Shown in pieces: positions 15,401 to 27,400 of a DNA stretch of 64,000 nt. Source of the DNA: Paragonimus westermani. Lineage: Eukaryota; Platyhelminthes; Trematoda; Plagiorchiida; Troglotrematidae. Position 1 is the stretch's first letter, and every line of letters begins with the position of its first letter. A program made the translations under genes and the position numbers. The notes beneath the pieces are model-generated. The model did no database searches, was not told the DNA's origin, and saw only the letters and a list, made by a program, of their open reading frames with translations. Where the stretch lies: positions 18,255-82,254 of the forward strand of contig QNGE01001740.1 in NCBI GenBank assembly GCA_008508345.1, read 5' to 3'.

Positions 15401-18400
15401 GATAAGCGACATTTACTTCTGGAGTAAGTTATTGCAATGATCGAAGCCGAAAGTCGTGTTATTGCATAGGTAACTCTCAGTGGCTTGTGGTGCATTACTT
15501 GTGGTTCCACTCACGCTCAAGTCATCCAGTGTAAACCAGAAGGCGTAAGACCGGGAGATGTGTGAGAGAGAACCTTTGTAGTTCAGTCGGCCAGTGCTGT
15601 CTAGTTTACTGCTAATCTGGTCCAGAAATGAAATTCGAGAGCTACCAGTTCCCACCTTGAGTGTGTGGCCCAGCTGATAAAACGCTTGCTGTGTTTGGTT
15701 AAGTTGTTTCTGTTATTGGCTCGTACCCAGTCAAGGCCCCGTCTTTTCGCGATTGGGTCTCCTCCATATTTGATTGTTATGGTCTAGAAAGTCATGACCA
15801 TTCGCTACAGTTCTTCGACACTCCGTCCAAATAGTACTTTGTTCCCCATAAGCAGTACTATACGGTCGATTGAACTGTGTCACCGGCTTCAAGTGCGAAA
15901 TTTTCAGTTCCAACAGATGATCATCTCTGCGGTGTTTCGTGGGAATAGCGCCCCCTTCAGAGAAATACTTGGTATCGCGGCAAATTAGTGAGTAAGTTGG
16001 ACTAGAACCAAGCGATAACCTCACTTTACGTTAACAACAACGTAGGATAATCTGAGGTCGATGCCCACTAGTTTGTTCTCGCCCTCACAATCACGTACAG
16101 CAGTTTTATGATAGTAATTAGTTTGCATGAACAGTCAAACTCAAACAGCACTAATGTTGTTTCCTGGCTCATAGAATCAGAATCTTCGAAGAAATCAGCA
16201 GAGAAGACTAGGTGAATCGACCAAACCTACCGTGGATCTGGCTTTCGGCGACCAACCAGTCGATCCTACTGCGACGGAGGTAAAGGACACAAACTACCTG
16301 CACTAGCATCTACGTTGTGGCCAACATTCTAAGTCGACAAGTTAAGGACTAGGCGAGCAGTTATAAGTTAGTCTATGCTAGAAGTGTTCAAGCCACAATT
16401 TACCCGTGGTGTGAGACTGCTGCACTCATCGGTTCACAGCATATGCTTATTTCGAGAAAGCGTTCATGAACCTCCTCAGAGCCAGTATGGTATTTATGCA
16501 GTAAGTCATTAAGGTTTCCGAGATATCTGTGTTCAAAAACAGACATTCTCTGAAAGAAATTTAAGTGTTGGCGAGTTTTCGTAAAAACACACGAAGATCA
16601 TTTTGACTTGTGTGGGTATAATCAGAAGTGCAGCACTTCAGGTTTGCACTTAGAATGCTGTTAGTCAAAGCTTTTTACATTTGGTCATACTGCTGTGAAT
16701 GCATACGCTTATTTATTCCAAGACTTCCTTGTAGGTTACTATTTGCCGCGATTACTGATTTTAAATTTAAAACAGTTTATTCCCTTCAGACGTTTGAATA
16801 GAACAGTTAGAAAACGAATACTGATAAACGTAAGCATTTCGTATCGACTCGTCAGAACCAAGTTTACAATGGCATGAAACGGTTTTTTTATATCGATCGG
16901 TTTCTGCGATGAGATGGATAGTTAGGGGGTTAGGAAGGGTGTCTAAGTTCAGGCAGGGTCAACTACACGAGCCACTGGTACTGAACACAAATGGCCGGTT
17001 TCAGTCGATTGATTGCGACGGCCTCAGCAAACCGCAAGAATCTTGGACTGGGATGACGTGATAAGATTCTGAATGCACAAGCCGGGTCGATAACGTGACC
17101 AGGTTCAGGTCGTATGTTGTGACTGCGGACACTGGTTGTTTGCATGATTCAACGACATTGCCGTTCCCCAGTAATACGTAGGTCTGTATCCATTTATGCA
17201 AATGTTAATTCACTCCGGAAATCAAGCACCTCTCGGTTCTGCCTAGTTAACCTTCCTCGTGTATACATATACATCGGTGGACGTGATGTGAGATGGCACC
17301 AACAAGCTGATCTCCTTTAATTGAAGGCACAGGCAGCTTCTGGGTTCTACCTAAAACGCAAAGTTTGTTCGTTTAATCGAATTCACTCGTTTCAGTTTTG
17401 TTCAACAGGTACTGAATGATTTCAACCTGACCTTACAATCCGGGCAAACAGTCGCCCTGGTTGGTGTGAGCGGTTCTGGGAAAAGCACGATTGTCCAATT
17501 ACTACAAAGATTCTACGATCCAATCGAGGGCAAAGTAAGTGGACCTACAGGACTAACCTTTGCTGCTTATCAACCAAATGACTCAAGGCACACTCATCCT
17601 ATGCCTAGTGATGTACAACGTAGTTAACACATTTTTGGCGGCATCAGTTCAGCTGCCTATTTTGGCTAGTCACTTTCCTTACCGGCCCTGATCTGCTCCC
17701 AATTCAGCGCAATTGATCGGTCTATAAATCAATTAACTTGCAGATCCATCCAGTTTCCCCCGTCCCTCAATCTAGATCAATTTGCTTCGCTATAATTAGG
17801 AGTGATATTCTGCTAACTGCGTATTTTATTTGAAAGATTTTACATCTACAGTGCATGTCAGGGCCTTGAAATTAATCCGTTTATAAAATCCTTCACAGAC
17901 CTAACCTCCCCCATATCTTTTTCGTCAATATATGAAGTCTCGATATTTAAGTACTGTGAGAGTGCAAAATACACTTGACTGATTGCTGCCGGTATCCATT
18001 AGTCTCTGGTGACCCCCCGATAATTCCTGTTTCATCTCTCAGTGAAGTATCCCGGAACTAGGATGCTAGCTTAAATTCCCCCCGAAATTGTTAGCTTGAT
18101 TCAGCGGACAACAGAGTGGTGCATCCGGTATCAGCCTAACCTAAAAGTAAGGCGTGGACGTGAACGTCATGACAAACTGAAGGCTTTATACTGGATTGCT
18201 CTCATGTCCGTCTATCAGTTCTTACATTTTCCCTGGATGTTACCAATCGGGAATCATTCATCCAAAGCTGTAGCCTAGTTACACAATGCTCAGAGTTCCA
18301 TAGAATTAGGTTTTCACCCTGTATTTGCCCAAAGCACTTCATCCTTTGAGTTTGAAATTAGGCAATTTCCTATCCGTGACTGGTTGTCAGTGATCTACAG

Positions 18401-21400
18401 TTATGTTGCAAATTACTTGGTTACATGGAAACTGAACGGATATGGAGGTAGGTATATACCTAGAGGTTATCGACGTGAGTAATACTATGTCGGAAGAGCT
18501 GTATTTTCACGTGAGAGAAAAACGATGATCTCCATATCGAACAAGGGGGGTTGTGTACAGTGCTTTGCTTGACCAAAACGTTCGACCTTGATCTCATTTG
18601 ACAGTCCCTTCTTTCTGCTCGACAGAGCAGCAAAATCGTTGTCTGAAACCACGTGTGCCTCTGAGTCAAACATTGGCAAACCCAACCTTGTCGATATATT
18701 GTCCCACTATGGACTTGTCAGCTAGAGTTCCGCCGATTTGGAGTTTACTCTGACAATCCTTAGAAAAAAGTAACTATCTGAGTTTGTACTGAGGATATGC
18801 CTGTGATACAACAATCTATCGATTTTCTGTTTGTAAGGTTGTCCGTCTGTAGTAGTTCATCTGTGTTACTAACAAGCGTCAATGACAAAATTACTGTTTA
18901 CTGAGGAATACTAGTACATTGCTCCCATGTTGAGATGTCCATGCTGCATTATCGGAAGAACATCAATGGCGTAAAGTTTACTGGACAATGTTAGTCATTG
19001 TATTACTGGCCATGGGCAAACTCGAACTACAGTTATTGCTTGATGGTTGGCATCATCCAAACTATAGAGTTAGCATGTACGAATAGATCCAAGACAAAAG
19101 CTTGCACCACTTTTCCTAGAATTGTGAATTTTTATCTCCTACTGTAATATCAGTTGAACAATCACTTCATGCTTAAGATGTGAACCCTTAAAATAGACTT
19201 TTTCCTTGCTTCCACGCAACTGTTGATAGATTACCATCGAGAACGTTGATCTTCGTGACTTGGATCTGAAGGCCTTTCGTTCACAGCTCGGCTGTGTCCA
19301 CCAGGAACCAGTCCTATTCCAGGGCACACTGGCTGACAATATTCGTATGGGCAAACTTGATGCCACACAGCAAGAGATTGAAGAAGCTGCCAAATTGGCC
19401 AACGCACACGATTTCATCACACAATTCCCCAGGGTGAGTGACGGATCAGTAACATTTGAGAACCGATTGTAACTTTTTGTAGAACATTCGAAATGTTACC
19501 GTGTGGTTTAAATCTACAGGCATTGTGGTTTATGGGAGCAATGGTAGAGTGTTCTGCTTGAGCAAAATTAGCTAAATGTGCGAAACTATCTTTGTGCTCG
19601 TCGTCGGCCATCTGAAATGAATACTTGGTGACCTCAGTGTATTATGTGAAGACTTAAAGGTTGGGATCCTAAACCTTTTGAGAATTAGTTTGCAGGTTCA
19701 CCTGTAGGAAGTTCGTAGATCTGTGCACACCCAAGTCTTAGAATGTGTTAATTTTTCATCATTCGAAGGGTGTGACTTTTCCCCGATTTGAATGTTTATG
19801 TAAAGACCAATTAAGTGAGTTGTTCAATAACTCGGTCCACTTCAGGATTTCAAACAATTCATAGTTTATGGTGAAATACGTTGTGTGAATTCACTGGTCA
19901 AGAAACACATGACTTCTTTCGTAGTCGTTACGACTCATCAGCTATGCGTGCCCGGTGATGTGTGGAACATATACATGATACTGATACTGGTCGCTTGATT
20001 GTATCAAATTTGAGGTACCTGCCAGTGAACCATGCGAATAAACACCAGATCTGTCGCGGTCCACACTACACTGAACCTACCTTACTAGCGACAAACCGAT
20101 CTAATTTCTTTGCGTTACGCAGTGGATCTTTTTTCCCCTACCACAACCCAAAATACTTTTAAAAACGACTGTTAAAAGGTTTGGTGGCCTATAACCCCAT
20201 GTGACGCAATGTGTTGTGAAAATTCATGTAGCCAGAACTATGTCACAACCTAGCGACGGATACAGATGCACATTCTGTGTCAACTTCTATTCCCTAAATT
20301 GCCACTCTGGCCTGATGAAGGATCTGAGACGGCGAGGACAAGTGTAATCAGTTAGAGCTCACCATCTAAACGCGTTCAGAAAGTAGCCCATTTCTGAATT
20401 TAACCCAGAACAAGACGATATTTATGTGATCTACGAAGTGTCGTTTGTTTGGCGGTCTCACTTAGAGTCCACTACGCTTGACTGACCGATTAAAGATAAG
20501 TCCATGACTTTGTGATGGAGGTAGTAACAGAAAGGATCCATTCATCAGTTATGGGTTATAAGCATCCGGTTTTGAGCTGACCTGTGCTGCATATACTACA
20601 GAAGTAATCTGAGTAAACGCGAAGTGCGAGATGGGAATGTTAGGCAGGAGAGTCAGTAGAGAGGAACATTGGTGTAGAGTGGAGTATCGTTGGTGGCATG
20701 GATAGTACAATAACGCAGAATGAGAGTACCAGACGTCGCCGCATGAGATTGGAATAAAACAATTCAAAGTGAACTACCAAATTCGCTCGTTTATCTGGTT
20801 AGTGTCCAAGAGAAAGTGTAAGAACACGTTATTTACACAGTGAAACAGCTAGTCTGCACCTCCGACACCAGTGACTGCAAGTAAGCTCTAAAACTGACCT
20901 TCAAAGGTTTCTCCTTCGTGTACATAAAAAATTACGCTGAGCCTTTATTATAACAGCCACACCAAGGGGAATCAAACGTCCATCACTTAACAGGTGGACA
21001 TTTTGAAGTGGTGCGCCACACACGTTCATATCCAAACAATATGCGATTAGTTCCAGTGAACTATGTCAGACAGAAGAACATCCAGGAGATCGTAAAGCGG
21101 TCATTATTGAATCACTGTTTTGAGTGTGGCAAACGATTTAAGAATTGATCGGCTGTTACAATATCACATGTTCATGAATTCCGTCGTGCATTCCCATCCA
21201 TTGATTACCCGACAGAACTGAGCTGGCTATCGGTAATCATTGCTAACATGCCAGTATCACCATCAAAACGAAACAAATTCAGACTGTTCACCAACTGTGA
21301 CGTTTTCGTAACTTATATATACTTGACTGCCGGTTCTAGTTCATAGTTACAGTCATTCTCTTCAGCACAGTGGATATAGGCAATTACATAACGAGAAATG

Positions 21401-24400
21401 AGCAAACAGGCAAACAGTTCAGTTGGGTATTTTTCATTTCAAATGTATGCTCAGATGGTAGCAGCCACCAACCCAGATTATTGGCAGATCCCGTGAATCG
21501 ATCAGCCCCTCATCAACTTCAGTTTACCTTGAAACAAATAAACTACACTATTCGGATCCTGATCGAGGCGTTGAAGCATTCACAGCTTCCTTTTCAAAAA
21601 CAACCTGACGAGCTGCATCAATTAACTGAACCTAAAATCCTCTATTCAGAGCCCAGAAACAGAACTTCACATTCTTAGATATCTCACTTGTTATCCCCCG
21701 AAATGAGTTCACTATTTTTGAAATGTAACGAAAGTAACTTTCAGTTCGTTCTCACTTTCACAATCCAACTAGCATCCGTAGTCAAATTTTGTAGGCGGTG
21801 TAATATATTCGGTGGTAGCTAGAGATGTTGAGACACATATTGGAACGACTTATCTGGTTGTCCAATTGCAACACTTCGAAATTTTCTCGCCATCATTGTG
21901 TTGTCGAGTAGCTTTAGCGAACTAGTAGGGACGTCCGTGTTCATGTTAGTTCCTCGGTAGGTGGGCACCCACCTTCCAATTTAGAATGACCACCCGTTTC
22001 AAAACATTTGTCTTTCTGTTTTCATTCCGACCAAGAAGAACATCCACTTTTCCCATTCTCCGTCATAAGCTGACCGCAAACACAACACATCCTTTGAATA
22101 ATTGACATCAATAGAGCGATGTTTGTTTAGTACAATCCACTCCGTTTTGACTGCACATTTACTGAACACGGTTTTGTCACGGTTGAGGTTGTACTTAGAC
22201 AGCTCTCTTGAGCACTTTTCCTCAATATCCATATTTCAGTTCAGTTGGTTATCACCTCAGATGTTTCTTGAGCAAACCAGCTGCGGGTCATTGGGTTCAC
22301 CCGCTAGAACGTGGTGTGTTACAAAACGGTTGTGAATATAACGAATGGACTACCTGTTTTTCGTCTGTGTTAACACATTTTGAGCAGAGTGCTAAATTGG
22401 TCAGCTCACAAACGACCATTCACTGGGATCAACTCAAACACGTTACGCTATATCACCTTCTGGGTTCCTCATTACTGAGCTGCGAGTTTTGGGGACCGGT
22501 TGGTGTACACGACTGTCCAAGCCAGTATACACCTATCGAACTGAATGCAGAGTCTTCTTTTCGCTCTGAAAGGCTGGCTTCCACCATTGTGGTCTGCTTC
22601 TTTATCTTAAAGCATTCGGTAATTGTGTTTTCCTGAAATTCACGGAACCGACTACGTGTCTCACCGATTTAGTGGTTCTGTTTAAGCAAACAATTTTCCT
22701 CTGTTCCTCAATGAAGAACAACAGTGATTAGCTCATGTAGACATAAATTGTTGACAGACAACGTTGCACTACTATGGTTCAATCCAAACCGACCTGGACG
22801 TCAACATTAAACTCTAAGATACATACGTTTATGGTATTGGTGCTATTCCCCAGGTACTGGCAGAGCACGACCTCCGCATGTTAACAAATAGGTAGTATTG
22901 ACTATAGTTCTAGACCTGTAGAGCTTCGCTTTGTTGTCCGTTCCTTCTTTATGTGCATCTAATTTTTAATTCTCCAAGTTGTAGAACACTTGCTATATCT
23001 GTATACGCATCAACAGACAGTAGTCCAGAAGCTGTCAAAAAACATCGTCTATGATGCGCACTTTGATAGCATGAGGTAATGTAATCGAGCGGACATCGTT
23101 GTGCTTGCTGGTGCTATGAACACACGACTTGTCCGTCGTATTCCAGAGGAGAAGCGGCTAGGTGGAATGTTCGGTGTGCTAGAGCGATGCACGGACAATG
23201 GAGATCGGTTGTTACGAACATACACACATCGCGGTTCCTATATATCGATTCGCGTATTTCAACAAAAGAGACGGTAATACATCACTTGGAGATCACCGCG
23301 TGCAACCGAATCATTGAAGCGAATTGATCCCGTCGTCGCCTGCTGCACGTGGCGCTGATCCGTAATGCATTATCGTTCGATTTGGAGTAAACACTTTGAT
23401 CCACATCATGCCGTTGTTCGGGCTCTCTCGTTTATTCAAAGTTCATCCGCTTAGAGTCATCCAGAGTTCCGCTGGAAATTGTCGACGATGGTGTGCGAAA
23501 TAACCATAGCGAGGACACAAACTTCCGGATTGCCTAGTTTACGATAATGGAGTGATTCAGACCAGTACCGAACAGAAATCGCAACGGTCGTGCAAACCTC
23601 TTGCAAAGAAGCCTATTCCAAAGGTCACCACAGATGCGTCAGAAGAGAATTTCCTCTGATTCGACGAAACATATGAATGAGGGTTGATTGGTCCTCCCAA
23701 GTCCGAATTCGATGAACCCAACAGTGAATTGGAACGCACGCTTGCAATGGGTCTGTTTGAGAATCGTGCGTCTTACTTATCTGGGATTTGGGCGACATTG
23801 GATCAGAAATGTTCAGTTATTGTTTTCCCTCATATGTGGTTGCACCAACTGTCGATATCGTGTTATTCAGACTGTGTGCAGAGGATGGCTGATGGATTTT
23901 CAGATTGTCGTTGTGACTTGGCAGCTTGGCCGAACATTTTGAGGAACATTTCAACTGGCGTAATCCAGCTTAATCAGTTATGGATTATGGGGATTGCGTG
24001 GTTGGTCATGACATTCCCGAGGATTTCTTTGGTCATTCTGTTCGTTGGACCTGAGGCCATCGCACGGAGGTTTCAGTGAAATTTTTCAATTTGCTCTGAG
24101 TGCAGATTATTTAATTCTGGTCGGCTCTCTCCCACGTTCTATATTTCAAGTGGCGTTCTGTTGGGTATCCGATTACCCGCCTTATTTACAACTACGTATT
24201 GCGCAACTTTCTAGAAGTAGCGCTTCCACATTCATGTCTCAGAGTAGAAATTCTACCAAGTGGTATGCTGATTGTTGTTGGGTATGCGAATGGCAGTACT
24301 TTGCTCGATTCTTCTGCTATGAGCATGGAGGCCACTCTGAACCGAAGGAATGAAGTGGAAGGACTGTACGTCCTACACTTTACACCTTCAATGTGTAATG

Positions 24401-27400
24401 TTGCCTCAGTTATTTTCGTAGTCATGACGTTCGGGTGTGGTGATCACTTCACCCACTTGAGTAGCTTTATCTCATCATCTTACAATATGGCTGAGGAAAT
24501 GTCAAAGATTGCAACAAAAGCACGTAGCATGCTGCCTAAACTTCGTCACTTATAGCATCGGAAAGACGGCTAACCGATTTTTAAGGGTCAGGTTCATAAT
24601 GGGTTTATTCCGTCAGGTTTGCTGCATGGATTAGAGAACTGACCCACTCGTGTGGAAGATCTACACAGAATCTCGATATTCGATCATCATTTTCTTCGCC
24701 AGCTAACTAGTATCACATGGGCCGACTGTGCAAGCAATGTATCAGTCCATTTGCGTATTCTTGGGAAATGCGCAAGTTCGCTAGCAGAAACCAAGGTAGA
24801 GGAAATGTGCAATCTTCGCTCCGAATGCGGACAGAGCATGTGTTGCACCGCTCACTGTTCAGTGTGATTGCTGATGATAGGAGAAACCCATGAACGGACC
24901 AAAATAGGACACGGTCATGGGCTGTGTAGGCCTTGATTGTCCTCCTGAGCAAGGTTTGTAGGTGCTATCTACCTGCCTGAAGAGTTCACGACTATCCACA
25001 CCACTTATGTCTCAGTCAATGACGTACCTGCATCCACCAAGTTGTTGGCTTTCGTCTTTCCTAGAGGTCAATTTTTTGTTTCTGGTTTTACTCTGTCTTC
25101 TGCTATTCTCGCATGTTTGCATATTTTTGTGACACTCCGTAGACCACTGCCACAACTCTTTGCAGTTTGATCTGTACTACGTGTAATTTGTGTCCTCAGC
25201 TGGCAAAATTGACGTCGGATGCAAGTGAACTGTCAGCCACAGCTGCCTGAGAACAGTGTTCGTGTTTTCCCACCGTTTTCATTTGAGATATCCTAGGTAG
25301 GACATTATCAGTTTTGTTGAGTTTGTCAAAGTTTTTGAGCTAGCTGGGTGAGACAGTTGTACTGTGCTTACACTCTCACATACGTCAGTTCAACGCCTAG
25401 TCAAGGCCAACTAATGCATTATCGATGAATTCATACAGGAACGAATTTCAAGCCCAGCGCCTATTTTGGGGATCAGCTTGTCGAAATACCGAAACAACCT
25501 TCAGTTACATTAACGGTGTTGAATTTTCACTAATTAGTCTTCACAGCCAGCCATCAAAATTCACACTTTTTTAAACGGGTGAAACATTTTTTGAAGTATC
25601 TTCTTGGTAGCCTCTTCCACGTACGCTTTTAACTGTATCCCATTTCTAAAACTGTGAATTTTGCAAACTGCTCACAACAAGTTAGATATTTTGAATCCAA
25701 TTGCTATGCAGTTGTCAAACACTGTGGCTCTAACGTCATTTTTTCCATATTAGGGCTATGACACGTTGGTGCAAGAACGCGGTGTTGGCCTATCTGGTGG
25801 TCAGAAACAACGAATCGCAATTGCTCGCGCTCTGGTTCGGAAGCCAAAGCTACTCCTACTGGATGAGGCCACATCCTCTCTGGATACCAAGTCTGAGCGC
25901 CAGGTGCAAACTGCACTGGACAAGGCCTGTACCGGTCGAACCGCGATCATCGTTGCCCATCGGCTGACCACTGTGCGGAACGCGGATCGTATCTTGGTAT
26001 TAGACAAGGGTATCATACGGGAGTCCGGTACACATGATGAGTTGGTCGCCAGAGGTGGTTTGTATACTATCATGCTGAACAGTCAAGTGAGTTGCTATCC
26101 GTTCTTCTAGCTAAAACCGTCACACATTTATGATGCTATTTCTCTGAATGAGCATTGTAATGAACGATTCTCATGTTTGTTTTAATACATTATTTTGCTT
26201 TGATTTCATCCTACCGTTAAACTAGACACACCATACTTGCTTATCAACTGTCTCAGTCACATATAACCTCAAAAGGTTAGGAATTCGTGGAGCGCTCACA
26301 TATTTTGATGCTCAAGATACAAAGCAGCCTCCTATTCTACAGGGTCCGTCCTGCAGGTTAGGAGCATTGCAATCCACCTAACTTCTGTCTTGCGATTTAG
26401 TAGCGCACTGTCGCTACTCGGACTCATTAATGTGCATGTTGTCTGCTTATGGCTGCTCTGTGGGTGATCCAGGATATGTATTACTGATGAGTAGTCGGGG
26501 ATTTGATTTATTTTCAGGCTGAACATCACTCACATTTGATTGCAGCTTTCGCATTCAGATAGACTTTCCAGCCAGCATCTTTCGAAAAAGAGCACTAGAC
26601 TCGAGTTCCGCTCTCAGTAGGGCTCGTCCGTAGTGCATATCCTTCCCACGGCCGGGATTTGAACTCCAGTAATTCCAATCATAAGGCAACCGTGTTGACC
26701 ACTGTACCATTGACCTCACAGTCGGAACGACCGAATTATCAAATTTTAACGCTCAACCACTCTCGCTTGTGAGCATGGATCAGGTTGCCCGATCGTCTCG
26801 AGAGGAGACACAGTTACTGCCTGTTAACTCCAGTCGATAACCCCGCAATTAGGACTTACGAGGCAGGTCCAAATCACTGATTTCATTAAACCTGCAAGGC
26901 GGTATTTGCGAATGTGTTAGTTGAACAGCAGACGCCCTTGAAAAGCTATCTTACACATATCCTCGTGATGTCACCTACAACCGCGCTGTTTGTCCACAAA
27001 GTGTATATAGCTATATTCTGATTAACTGATTGTGAACACGAGTTCATCTATCTTTCTGCCACTTCAGATTGTACGGCCAGTGTAGTGTACACCCACAATC
27101 GTCTTCTAACCCAGTCCTTCATCGTATCCATGATAACGACGTACGCACCTCAAACTCCCAACTCATCATGACGAACGATTGTACTGAAACTCGAAAAGAT
27201 CTGAGGAACATCTGATAACATAAGTCGTAAAGTATATCGTTGTAGATAAACTTTTGCGCTCACAGTGGATATAGTGAGATGAGGAGCGAGCCATGCCGGC
27301 ACCACACGCCACTCACGTTCCACTGTTGGTGAACATCCTAGAATGCCATTGTATGACCACCCGTTGGTACTGGCAACTGTTGTGGTTGTGGCTGGCCCAA

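Larger units (their letters stand above)
14153..17408 (+). other. P-gp intron, 3.3 kb, with two retroelement fragments
   Basis: The intron runs from GTGAGA to CAACAG. It holds a non-LTR 3'-end fragment on minus (15413-15655) and a Penelope-like fragment on minus (16797-17395) whose homology reaches to within about 15 bases of the acceptor. The rest has no recognisable content. Confidence 0.75.
19434..25753 (+). other. P-gp intron, 6.3 kb, mostly a non-LTR element
   Basis: The intron runs from GTGAGT to ATTAG. About 4.6 kb of it (20367 to ~25000) is the degenerate RTE-like element and its 5' flank, described separately. 19434-20366 and 25000-25753 hold nothing I can name. Confidence 0.8.
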
